DNA of 17,616 nucleotides from Comamonadaceae bacterium (GTDB lineage: Bacteria; Pseudomonadota; Gammaproteobacteria; Burkholderiales; Burkholderiaceae_C), in NCBI GenBank assembly GCA_947454695.1, contig CANGMW010000017.1, forward strand, positions 1 to 17,616, read 5' to 3'. The translations under genes and the position numbers were made by a program. Numbering within the stretch: the stretch's first letter is position 1; each line of letters starts with the position of its first letter. This document shows, piece after piece, positions 7,526 to 13,832 of this stretch. The notes below the pieces were generated by a model that searched no databases, was not told where the DNA came from, and was given only the letters and a program-made list of their open reading frames with translations.

Positions 7526-7843
7526 CCACGCCCCTGACGAGGCGAATTGAAAATGTTCAGATTTTTGCGCCCCATCCTGTAACAACACGACGCGCCGGTG
7601 TAAGTCATTGAATTCATTCGGTTTTCAGCTGCCTTTTTTTGTGGCTTTGTAAGCGGATGCTAGGAATTAAGGCCCTTGCCAAGGACTCGACTGGAGTTTT
7701 GCACAAAGTTATCCACAAAAACTGTGGGGTCCGACGATGCAGTTCACATCGACACAAAGCGAACTGTCATCGCAGGACCAGCATCCATGCGGTCAGTCAT
7801 AATCGCGAGCACATCAACACGCTGCAACACGCTGAGGCCTACA
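7526..7843. promoter_or_regulatory. Divergent intergenic region between xseA and exbB
   Basis: About 318 bases without a convincing gene. The reading frame of exbB stays open upstream to 7676, but that extension does not look like protein of this family. A perfect DnaA box lies near the middle, and CCACA/TGTGG around it form a short inverted repeat. A CATAAT hexamer at 7798-7803 is a plausible -10 element for the exbB operon, with a leader of about 34 bases, but I cannot find a good -35 partner. The xseA promoter is not obvious. Confidence 0.4.
7709..7717 (+). promoter_or_regulatory. Perfect DnaA box
   Basis: The nonamer TTATCCACA at 7709-7717 is an exact match to the high-affinity DnaA-binding consensus and sits in a non-coding region. 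A single match can occur by chance in a genome, and only one exact copy is seen here, so this is not an origin. It could be a titration or regulatory site for the adjacent divergent genes. Confidence 0.45.
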
Positions 7844-8476
7844 TTGTTTTCCATCATACAAGCCGCTGGCTGGCCCATTTGGCCCTTGGTCATTTGCTCG
7901 GTGCTGTCTCTGACGCTCATCATTGAACGAATGATCAGCCTGAAAAAATCCAAAATTGCGCCGGCAAACTTACTCGCCGAGGTATTGAGTGTGACGCAAA
8001 CCAGTCTGCCCTCGCCCGACGTGATCGACAAACTCGAGACCAATTCAGCCCTGGGTGAAGTCCTGGCCAGTGGCTTGCGCGCCCTGCAAGTCCAACCCAG
8101 TTGTTCTTCGCAAGACTTGCAAGCGGCCTTCGAGAACAAGGGGCGTCAGGTCAGCCACCGGTTAGAACGCTACCTCAGCGCCTTGGCCACCATGGCTTCA
8201 GTGGCGCCGCTGATGGGCTTATTTGGCACAGTGGTAGGCATGATCGAGATTTTTGGAGCCCAAGCGCCGGGCGCGGGCGTCGCCGGCAGCCATCCCGCCG
8301 AATTGGCGCATGGCATCTCGGTGGCTTTGTACAACACCGCGTTTGGCTTGATCATCGCCATTCCCACTTTGATCTTTTGGCGGTTTTTCCGCGCGCGTGT
8401 GGACGACTATGTGCTGACGCTGGAGTTGGCTTCCGAGCGTTTGCTTCGCCAACTCAACGGCCTCATCAAACCATGA
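7844..8476 (+). CDS. exbB: MotA/TolQ/ExbB proton channel family protein
   Basis: A 210-residue inner-membrane protein of the MotA/TolQ/ExbB family. With ExbD it forms a complex that converts proton flow into mechanical work, usually for TonB-dependent uptake or Tol-type envelope functions. Three membrane segments are visible (about 9-28, 107-126 and 158-180) with a cytoplasmic loop between the first two. The conserved block VAPLMGLFGTVVGMIEIF marks TM2 and ALYNTAFGLIIAIP marks TM3. The start is set at TTG 7844, giving MFSIIQAAGWPIWPL; it follows GAGG at six bases, and the family's proteins begin at this point. Upstream in-frame codons give an implausible N-terminus. The stop overlaps the exbD start (ATGA), implying coupled translation. 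No tonB or tolA is adjacent, so ExbB versus TolQ-like role is not settled. Confidence 0.9.
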   Translation: MFSIIQAAGWPIWPLVICSVLSLTLIIERMISLKKSKIAPANLLAEVLSVTQTSLPSPDVIDKLETNSALGEVLASGLRALQVQPSCSSQDLQAAFENKGRQVSHRLERYLSALATMASVAPLMGLFGTVVGMIEIFGAQAPGAGVAGSHPAELAHGISVALYNTAFGLIIAIPTLIFWRFFRARVDDYVLTLELASERLLRQLNGLIKP

Positions 8477-8907
8477 GCATGCGCTTTGGTCATGCCAGCC
8501 GCGATGAACCTGAGATCAACCTGATCCCCTTCATCGATGTCTTACTGGTCGTGCTGATTTTTTTGATGCTCTCCACCACCTACGCCAAGTTCACCGAGAT
8601 GCAGTTACGGCTGCCCGTGGCCGATACCGAAGCGCAACGCAACCACCCCAAAGAAGTGATCGTGACAGTGAGCAGCGACGGCGCCTATTTGATCAACCGG
8701 CAAGCCGTTGATAACCCGCAATTGGCTTTTATCGCCCAGGCGCTTCAAGTGGCAGCACAAGACAACAAAGACACGGTGGTCATCATTCAAGCCGATGCCA
8801 GCGCGCGGCACCAGTCGGTGATCACGGTGATGGAGGCAGCCCGTCGCGTCGGACTCACCCAAATCACGTTCGCCACGCAATCCTCCGCTCAAGGTGGCAA
8901 ACGCTAG
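8473..8907 (+). CDS. exbD: Biopolymer transport protein ExbD/TolR family
   Basis: A 144-residue partner of the preceding ExbB-type protein. It has a short cytoplasmic N-terminus, one membrane segment (about 19-36) containing INLIPFIDVLLVVLIFLM, and a periplasmic domain of about 100 residues. The aspartate in PFID (Asp22) is the conserved proton-path residue of ExbD/TolR. The ATG at 8473 overlaps the stop of the upstream gene in an ATGA arrangement, and no separate ribosome site is visible, so translation is probably coupled. The periplasmic part ends with an Ala/Arg-rich VMEAARRVGLTQITFAT segment typical of the family. The next gene, lpxK, starts four bases after the stop. Confidence 0.93.
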   Translation: MSMRFGHASRDEPEINLIPFIDVLLVVLIFLMLSTTYAKFTEMQLRLPVADTEAQRNHPKEVIVTVSSDGAYLINRQAVDNPQLAFIAQALQVAAQDNKDTVVIIQADASARHQSVITVMEAARRVGLTQITFATQSSAQGGKR

Positions 8908-8911
8908 CCCT

Positions 8912-9955
8912 ATGCAAGACACTGACCGGCCCGCGTGGCAAGTCCATCTGCTCAAGGTCTGGCAACATCGCACCCTGCCCGCCTTCCTGTTGTGGCCGTT
9001 GTCGCTTCTGAATTTGTTTGCCGTCAGACTGCGCCAGGGTCTTTACATGAGTGGTTTACTCTCCACCTACCGGGTTCGGGTGCCGGTGGTGGTGGTGGGC
9101 AATGTGGTGGTGGGGGGCTCGGGCAAAACACCTGTAGTGATTGCGCTGGTCCGCCACCTGCGGACCCGAGGCTGGCGTCCAGGCGTCATTTCACGCGGTT
9201 ACGGTCGACTCGGCACGGCTTGCACAGAAGTCAAAACGGACTGCGCCGTACAAGACGTGGGTGACGAGCCTGCCTTGATTCATCGCTTGACGCAAGCGCC
9301 CGTCTATGTAGCCAAGCACCGTATCGATGCGGCTCGCGCCCTGTTGCACGCGCACCCTGAGGTGAACATCTTGGTCAGCGACGATGGCCTGCAGCATTTG
9401 TCGCTGGGTCGCGACTTGGATATCTGCGTGTTTGATGACCGCGGTGCGGGCAACGGGTTCTTGTTACCTGCGGGTCCCCTGCGAGAACCCTGGCCCCGGG
9501 CTGTGGATCTGATCCTGCACACGGGGCGACAGCCCGCTTTCAAGGGCTACCGGGGACACCGCACATTGGCAAACTACGGTGTGCGTGCCAATGGTGAGCG
9601 CGTGGCACTGACGGCGCTGACAGGACCTGGCCAGCCCCGCTTGTTTGCCCTTGCGGCCATCGCACAACCCGAACTGTTTTTTGACATGCTGCGCCAGCAA
9701 TGCGTGGCGATTGATCAAACCTTGGCCCTGCCCGACCATTTCAATTTCGAAGACTGGACCTGGCCTGCGGCCGCATCGTCGCAAATTGTGTGCACTGAAA
9801 AAGATGCTTTGAAAGTTTGGCCGATTTATCCCGATGCCCTCGCTGTGCCCCTGAACTTTGAACTCGATGCCAGTTTTCTATCGACGTTCGACAAACTACT
9901 CGCAGACCTGCCTCACAGCTCGTTATCATCAGGGCATGGAAACACGTCTACTTGA
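8912..9955 (+). CDS. lpxK: Tetraacyldisaccharide 4'-kinase
   Basis: A 347-residue inner-membrane-associated kinase that phosphorylates the 4' position of the tetraacyl-disaccharide to make lipid IVA, the sixth step of lipid A synthesis. A hydrophobic N-terminal segment (about 21-40) anchors it. The P-loop GNVVVGGSGKTP at 63-74 matches the LpxK signature, followed by PGVISRGYGR and by SDDGLQHLSLGRDLDICVFD, which carries the conserved Asp-Asp and His of the family. The ATG at 8912 is chosen; a GTG at 8894 would overlap exbD. It belongs to the exbB-exbD-lpxK-kdsB operon and its end overlaps the start of the next small gene by 20 bases. Identification is secure. Confidence 0.96.
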   Translation: MQDTDRPAWQVHLLKVWQHRTLPAFLLWPLSLLNLFAVRLRQGLYMSGLLSTYRVRVPVVVVGNVVVGGSGKTPVVIALVRHLRTRGWRPGVISRGYGRLGTACTEVKTDCAVQDVGDEPALIHRLTQAPVYVAKHRIDAARALLHAHPEVNILVSDDGLQHLSLGRDLDICVFDDRGAGNGFLLPAGPLREPWPRAVDLILHTGRQPAFKGYRGHRTLANYGVRANGERVALTALTGPGQPRLFALAAIAQPELFFDMLRQQCVAIDQTLALPDHFNFEDWTWPAAASSQIVCTEKDALKVWPIYPDALAVPLNFELDASFLSTFDKLLADLPHSSLSSGHGNTST

Positions 9956-10118
9956 ATTGCTGGTGTGCCCGGTTACCAAAGGGCCCCTCCAACTTGACCG
10001 GGAACGGCAAGAACTGGTCTCGCGCAGCGCACGCCTGGCCTACCCGATTCGTGATGGCATTCCCATCCTGCTGGAGAACGAAGCGCGCGCTTTGAGCGAC
10101 GAAGAACTGGGCCTTTGA
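9936..10118 (+). CDS. Trm112-like small protein (YcaR type)
   Basis: A 60-residue protein of the Trm112/YcaR family, found between lpxK and kdsB in many proteobacteria. The sequence shows the family frame: METRLLELLVCPVTKGPL at the start, then a short turn, then LAYPIRDGIPILLENEARAL. In E. coli YcaR and in Trm112 proteins cysteines flank this fold and can bind zinc; here only Cys11 remains, and the expected second cysteine of CPxC is Thr. So metal binding looks lost or altered. In eukaryotes and archaea Trm112 activates methyltransferases; the role of the short bacterial form is not established. ATG 9936 lies within the end of lpxK, and an AGGG just ahead is unusually close, so translation may be coupled to lpxK. 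Confidence 0.85.
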   Translation: METRLLELLVCPVTKGPLQLDRERQELVSRSARLAYPIRDGIPILLENEARALSDEELGL

Positions 10119-10128
10119 AAGCACGCTT

Positions 10129-10884
10129 GTGAGCTTCACTGTTCTGATACCTGCGCGCTTAGCCTCGAGTCGCCTGCCTAACAAACCCCTGGCCGATTTA
10201 GGTGGCCTGCCGATGATCGTGCGGGTCGCCCAACGCGTTTTATCTGGCGTGCCCGAGGCCACTCGGGTGGTGGTGGCCGCTGATGACGAGGCCATCCTGG
10301 CGGCTTGTACACATCAGGGTATCGAGGCCGTGCTGACAAGCAAAGACCACCCCAGCGGTAGCGATCGGCTTGCCCAGGCTTGCGACTTGCTAGGGTTGGC
10401 GGACGACCAAGTCGTGGTCAATGTTCAGGGCGACGAGCCGCTGATCGATCCGCTCCTGGTCAGCGCGGTGGCTCAGTTACTGGCTCAACACCCGCAGGCC
10501 AGTATGAGCACCGCCGCGCACCCGCTGCATGAAGTGACCGAGTACCTCAACCCCAATGTGGTCAAGGTCGCGCTGGATGCCCAGAACATGGCACTGTATT
10601 TCAGCCGAGCCCCCATCCCCTATTGGCGCGATCAACCAAGCCCAGCCGCTTTGCCCCAGCCTTTGCCCTTGCGTCACATCGGCATTTACGGCTACCGGGT
10701 CAAGTTCCTGCGGCAGTTTCCAACATTAAGCCAATCACCCTTGGAGGTGATTGAGTCATTGGAGCAACTGCGGGCCATGTGGCATGGCCATCGGATTGCG
10801 GTACACATCACACCGGATGCGCCGGGCCCGGGCGTGGACACCCCGCAAGACCTTGAGCGGGTTCGACAACTTCTAGGGGTCTGA
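10129..10884 (+). CDS. kdsB: 3-deoxy-manno-octulosonate cytidylyltransferase
   Basis: A 251-residue cytoplasmic enzyme that transfers CMP from CTP to Kdo, giving CMP-Kdo for the LPS inner core. The N-terminal nucleotide-binding signature IPARLASSRLPNKPL is at residues 7-21, and VNVQGDEPLIDP, with the metal-binding acidic residues, lies near 104-115. VEVIGTDDHPSGSDRLA-type sequence is present as LTSKDHPSGSDRLAQA, and the C-terminal half has HIGIYGYR and ESLEQLR, which are typical of the family. It starts with GTG at 10129, ten bases after the Trm112-like gene, without a strong ribosome site. It is the last gene of the exbB operon before the probable adk promoter. Its chemistry complements LpxK in LPS assembly. 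Confidence 0.97.
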   Translation: MSFTVLIPARLASSRLPNKPLADLGGLPMIVRVAQRVLSGVPEATRVVVAADDEAILAACTHQGIEAVLTSKDHPSGSDRLAQACDLLGLADDQVVVNVQGDEPLIDPLLVSAVAQLLAQHPQASMSTAAHPLHEVTEYLNPNVVKVALDAQNMALYFSRAPIPYWRDQPSPAALPQPLPLRHIGIYGYRVKFLRQFPTLSQSPLEVIESLEQLRAMWHGHRIAVHITPDAPGPGVDTPQDLERVRQLLGV

Positions 10885-10923
10885 GCGCAAGCGTCAGTTG
10901 CGGGAAAGCCCGCCATGCTATTC

Positions 10924-10953
10924 TTGACACTCAAAATCGGGCGTAATTTTGAT
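10924..10953 (+). promoter_or_regulatory. Candidate sigma-70 promoter for adk
   Basis: A perfect -35 hexamer TTGACA lies at 10924-10929. With an 18-base spacer, TTTGAT at 10948-10953 matches four of six positions of the -10 consensus. It sits in the 136-base gap between kdsB and adk and would give a leader of about 60 bases. The -35 is strong and the -10 is weak. Confidence 0.45.
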
Positions 10954-11020
10954 GGGTTGTGCTCCCTATTCGGACAGCAACCGCCCAAGCCCGCTCATTC
11001 TGTTTGATCCGAGGATTTCC

Positions 11021-11677
11021 ATGAGACTCATCCTGTTGGGTGCCCCTGGCGCCGGCAAAGGCACTCAAGCCACTTTCATCTGCCAAAAATACGGCATCCC
11101 CCAAATTTCTACCGGGGACATGTTGCGTGCTGCGGTCAAGGCCGGAACGCCCTTGGGTCTGCAAGCCAAAGCCATCATGGAATCGGGCGGTCTGGTCAGT
11201 GACGACCTGATCATCAACCTGGTCAAAGAACGCCTTGAACAACCTGACTGCGCCAAGGGCTTTTTGTTCGATGGATTCCCGCGCACCATCCCCCAAGCCG
11301 ACGCTATGAAGGCCGCCGGTGTGAAACTGGACTATGTCCTGGAGATCGACGTGCCGTTTGAAGCCATCATCGAGCGCATGAGCGGGCGCCGCTCGCACCC
11401 ACCGTCTGGACGCACCTACCACGTCAAATTCAACCCGCCCAAGGTGGCTGGCCAAGACGATGTCACCGGTGAGCCCCTGGTACAGCGCGAAGACGACAAA
11501 GAAGAGACCGTGAAAAAGCGTTTGGATGTTTACAGCGCCCAAACCCGTCCCTTGGTGGACTACTACAGCCAGTGGGCCAAAGCCGAACCCACCGCGGCAC
11601 CCAAGTACCGCGCGATCAGCGGCATGGGGGACGTCAGCGCGATCACCACCAACGCCATGGCCGCGCTGCAGACCTAA
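11021..11677 (+). CDS. adk: Adenylate kinase
   Basis: A 218-residue cytoplasmic adenylate kinase that interconverts ATP + AMP and two ADP, the usual length for the long bacterial form. The P-loop GAPGAGKGTQ is at residues 7-16, the AMP-binding DGFPRTIPQA at about 84-93, and the LID domain begins at GRRSHPPSGRTYHVKFNPPK. The LID has no cysteines, so it is the non-zinc type found in Gram-negatives. ATG 11021 follows GAGGATTTCC, a proper ribosome site, and an in-frame upstream extension is rejected because the family starts MRLILLG. It follows kdsB by 136 bases and probably uses its own promoter in addition to read-through. Its stop codon overlaps that of the convergent asparaginase gene. Confidence 0.98.
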   Translation: MRLILLGAPGAGKGTQATFICQKYGIPQISTGDMLRAAVKAGTPLGLQAKAIMESGGLVSDDLIINLVKERLEQPDCAKGFLFDGFPRTIPQADAMKAAGVKLDYVLEIDVPFEAIIERMSGRRSHPPSGRTYHVKFNPPKVAGQDDVTGEPLVQREDDKEETVKKRLDVYSAQTRPLVDYYSQWAKAEPTAAPKYRAISGMGDVSAITTNAMAALQT

Positions 11678-12663
11678 GGTCTTGAGCCTGCTGTCAGCAT
11701 CAACTCGACCATCAGCGCAATGCGCGCCTTCACCGGCGGCAAGTCCAACGCGTAAGCTTTTGCGTCTTTCGGTGGTGTAGCGCCCTGCCCCAGCGCGCAG
11801 CGTGAGGCAATGGCCACACGAACGCCAAGCGATTGGGCCTGCAGCAATGCCGCTTCCAAACGATGGTGCACTGTGCCATTGCCGGTTGCAGCGACCACCA
11901 CGCCTTGGAGTGGCGATGGGCCTGAAGCTTTGCTCGACGTGGCCGACAACAGGGCTTGCAACATCACACCATCTGCGCCAGCATGACTGGTGATGATTTC
12001 CACCCGGGGCCAGACGCGTGCTTCAACCACGCGCTGAATATCGCGCTGTGACAAAGGGGCGTCTTGTAATGGCCAGTCACGCAACATGAAGATCTGACCA
12101 CTTTGTTCAACCCGTGCCAGCACGCCCGCGTCGCCCGAAGAGAAAGCGTCCAGACGCGTTGGGTGAATTTTTTGCACATCGAGCGCTGAATGCACCTGCC
12201 CGGCGCATACCGCCAGCACGCCTCGCGCACCGGCCATGCTGGCCACCCGAATCGCATCTGTTAAATTTTTTGGACCATCGGCGTCGTGCGCGTCCGCAGG
12301 TCGCATGGCGCAGGCAAAGACCACCGGCTTGCGCGGTGCCAAAACGTGGTGCAGGAAATACGCTGTCTCTTCAAGGGTGTCTGTGCCATGCGTCACCACA
12401 AGGCCAGCCACATCGTCCTGCGCCAGCCAGTGCATGGAGCGCCCCAGTAAGCGCTGCCAAATAGCCACCTCCATGTCCTTGCTGTCTACCTGGGCTACTT
12501 GCTCACTCACGACCGAGAGGCCAGCTGCCGTCAGAGCAGGACTATGTTTTAGCAAATCATCCACGCTTAATTTGGCAGCGTCGTACGCACCGGATTTGCC
12601 CGGCAAAGACACGCCGGCAATCGTGCCGCCGGTTCCCAAAATGACAATTTTTTTCTGAGGCAC
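11674..12663 (-). CDS. L-asparaginase family protein (type I/II fold)
   Basis: A 329-residue asparaginase that hydrolyses L-asparagine (and possibly glutamine) to aspartate and ammonia. The first catalytic motif TGGTIAG carries the nucleophilic Thr near residue 13, followed by a flexible loop with a Tyr in GAYDAAKL. The second motif VVTHGTDTLEETAYFL holds the Thr-Asp pair, and the lysine in LDVQKIHPT matches the family's catalytic lysine. AMRPADAHDADGPKNL is also typical. There is no signal peptide, so it is probably cytoplasmic despite some resemblance to secreted type II enzymes. GTG 12663 is chosen because AGGGA lies seven bases ahead; a TTG two codons upstream is too close to it. It diverges from lexA across 85 bases that hold both SOS boxes. 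Preferred substrate is not determined. Confidence 0.93.
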   Translation of the reverse strand: MPQKKIVILGTGGTIAGVSLPGKSGAYDAAKLSVDDLLKHSPALTAAGLSVVSEQVAQVDSKDMEVAIWQRLLGRSMHWLAQDDVAGLVVTHGTDTLEETAYFLHHVLAPRKPVVFACAMRPADAHDADGPKNLTDAIRVASMAGARGVLAVCAGQVHSALDVQKIHPTRLDAFSSGDAGVLARVEQSGQIFMLRDWPLQDAPLSQRDIQRVVEARVWPRVEIITSHAGADGVMLQALLSATSSKASGPSPLQGVVVAATGNGTVHHRLEAALLQAQSLGVRVAIASRCALGQGATPPKDAKAYALDLPPVKARIALMVELMLTAGSRP

Positions 12664-12678
12664 TTGCAATTCCCTGAA

Positions 12679-12698
12679 AACTGGTTAAAAATACAGGT
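12679..12698 (+). promoter_or_regulatory. LexA-binding SOS box, upstream copy
   Basis: A CTG-N10-CAG element (CTG 12681-12683, CAG 12694-12696) with an AT-rich centre, the defining core of the beta/gammaproteobacterial LexA operator. Against the idealised 20-base consensus I count 13 identities. It abuts the second box, and it is only 16 bases from the asparaginase start codon. Confidence 0.7.
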
Positions 12699-12717
12699 AC
12701 TGGATATTAAAACAGTA
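12698..12717 (+). promoter_or_regulatory. LexA-binding SOS box, lexA-proximal copy
   Basis: TACTG and CAGTA flank a ten-base AT-rich centre, giving CTG-N10-CAG and 16 of 20 identities with the idealised LexA operator. It lies 31 bases before the lexA start and overlaps a plausible lexA promoter (TGGTTA at 12682-12687, TATTAA at 12705-12710, 17-base spacer). Bound LexA would block polymerase, giving autorepression. Confidence 0.88.
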
Positions 12718-12748
12718 ATTCGACTTCACCCTTACCTAAGGAGTCACC

Positions 12749-13435
12749 ATGATGGAACCCGTTCAGTTTCAAGCGAAACTCACTGACAGACAACAGCAGA
12801 TTCTGGACTTGATCCAGAGCGCCATCGCACGCACCGGCGCCCCGCCCACCCGCGCTGAAATTGCCTCGGAACTCGGCTTTAAATCCGCTAATGCTGCCGA
12901 GGAACACTTGCAAGCTCTTGCGCGCAAAGGTGTGATTGAACTGGTCAGCGGGACTTCACGCGGCATACGCCTCAATAGCGATGCACTGCGCTCCATCAAC
13001 GAGAGTCGAAACAAGCAATTCTCACTGCCGCTGCCAAGTCTGGCACAACTCGCCTTGCCGCTGATTGGGCGAGTGGCTGCCGGTTCGCCCATTCTCGCGC
13101 AAGAGCATGTGGACCAAACCTATTACGTGGAAAACAGCCTGTTCCAGCGCAAGCCGGATTACCTCCTGAAGGTGCGCGGCATGTCCATGCGCGACGCCGG
13201 CATCATGGACGGTGACTTGCTGGCCGTGCAGGCCACCAAAGATGCGAAAAACGGTCAGATTGTCGTGGCCCGTTTGGGTGATGAGGTCACCGTCAAGCGC
13301 TTCAAACGCACCAAGGATTCGGTCGAGCTGCACCCCGAAAACCCAGACTACCAGACCATCATCGTGGAGCCTGGTGAACCATTCGAAATCGAAGGTCTGG
13401 CCGTTGGTCTGATTCGCAACACCATGTTGATGTGA
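12749..13435 (+). CDS. lexA: LexA repressor, SOS response regulator
   Basis: A 228-residue transcriptional repressor and self-cleaving serine peptidase. The N-terminal winged helix-turn-helix covers about 1-75 (LTDRQQQILDLI, then PPTRAEIASELGFKSANAAEEHL as the recognition region). The C-terminal S24 peptidase domain has the scissile Ala111-Gly112 bond in VAAGSPILA, the catalytic Ser146 in GMSMRD, and Lys183 in TVKRF. All key residues are intact. RecA on single-stranded DNA stimulates cleavage after DNA damage. The first of two adjacent ATGs, at 12749, follows AAGGAG at six bases. Two SOS boxes just upstream indicate autoregulation. A small gene follows 22 bases behind and is probably co-transcribed. 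Confidence 0.98.
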   Translation: MMEPVQFQAKLTDRQQQILDLIQSAIARTGAPPTRAEIASELGFKSANAAEEHLQALARKGVIELVSGTSRGIRLNSDALRSINESRNKQFSLPLPSLAQLALPLIGRVAAGSPILAQEHVDQTYYVENSLFQRKPDYLLKVRGMSMRDAGIMDGDLLAVQATKDAKNGQIVVARLGDEVTVKRFKRTKDSVELHPENPDYQTIIVEPGEPFEIEGLAVGLIRNTMLM

Positions 13436-13457
13436 ACTAAATTTTGAGAGCAACACC

Positions 13458-13772
13458 ATGAACATCGCTTTTCGCTCCCCCTCGCTCAACTGGTCAACCT
13501 TCAACAACCTGCTGGGCTTGGGCACCCCCGCCATCACCGCCAAGCCAGAGACCGCTTCAAATTTACGCCTTACAACAAGCGCCGCGCCAGCAAGCCGAGT
13601 CCTGTCCAACAAAATCCTGCCAACGGGCGTCAGCAGGCCCTTACGCGTTGTGCGGCTGATGGAAGTCGGCCAAGCACCTTCGCAAGTTGGTCGCATGGTC
13701 ATTTCAGGCCGTATGGCAGACGTCTGCGCAGAACTTGACCGACTCGTCGCTCGCGAAGCTGCGATGCATTAA
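13458..13772 (+). CDS. Uncharacterised small protein downstream of lexA
   Basis: A 104-residue protein I do not recognise. It has no signal peptide, membrane segment or cysteine. The N-terminal 60 residues are Ser/Thr/Ala/Asn-rich and look disordered; the last 45 form a compact, probably folded block containing RPLRVVRLMEVGQAPSQVGR, then MVISGRMADVCAELDRLVARE, ending with a helix. (That block does contain one Cys, in the DVCAELD segment, so the protein has a single cysteine.) The ATG at 13458 is preceded by GAGAGC, a modest ribosome site. The 22-base gap to lexA and absence of a terminator suggest co-transcription and thus DNA-damage induction. SOS operons of other bacteria place cell-division inhibitors such as SulA after lexA, but no SulA motif is visible here and the function is not inferred. 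Confidence 0.75.
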   Translation: MNIAFRSPSLNWSTFNNLLGLGTPAITAKPETASNLRLTTSAAPASRVLSNKILPTGVSRPLRVVRLMEVGQAPSQVGRMVISGRMADVCAELDRLVAREAAMH

Positions 13773-13785
13773 GGTGGTAAAAATG

Positions 13786-13807
13786 CTGAGTTGCTCAAGC
13801 AGCTCAG
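13786..13807 (+). other. Hairpin without a T tract downstream of the lexA operon
   Basis: CTGAGTTGCT (13786-13795) pairs with AGCAGCTCAG (13798-13807) with one G-U wobble and a minimal loop. It is a strong stem, but it is not followed by T residues, so it is not a standard Rho-independent terminator. It separates the small lexA-linked gene from the dehydrogenase and might stabilise the upstream transcript or act with Rho. Confidence 0.4.
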
Positions 13808-13832
13808 TCTGAGTCCAAGGCACAATACGGGT

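Noticed and set aside
7700..7730. Possibility that the DnaA box region is a replication origin
   Set aside because: Only one exact box is present, there is no AT-rich unwinding region or iteron set, and no dnaA, parAB or repA gene is nearby.
7676..7843. N-terminal extension of exbB up to 7676
   Set aside because: The added residues are unlike the family, no ribosome site precedes 7676, and the DnaA box would be coding; TTG 7844 fits much better.
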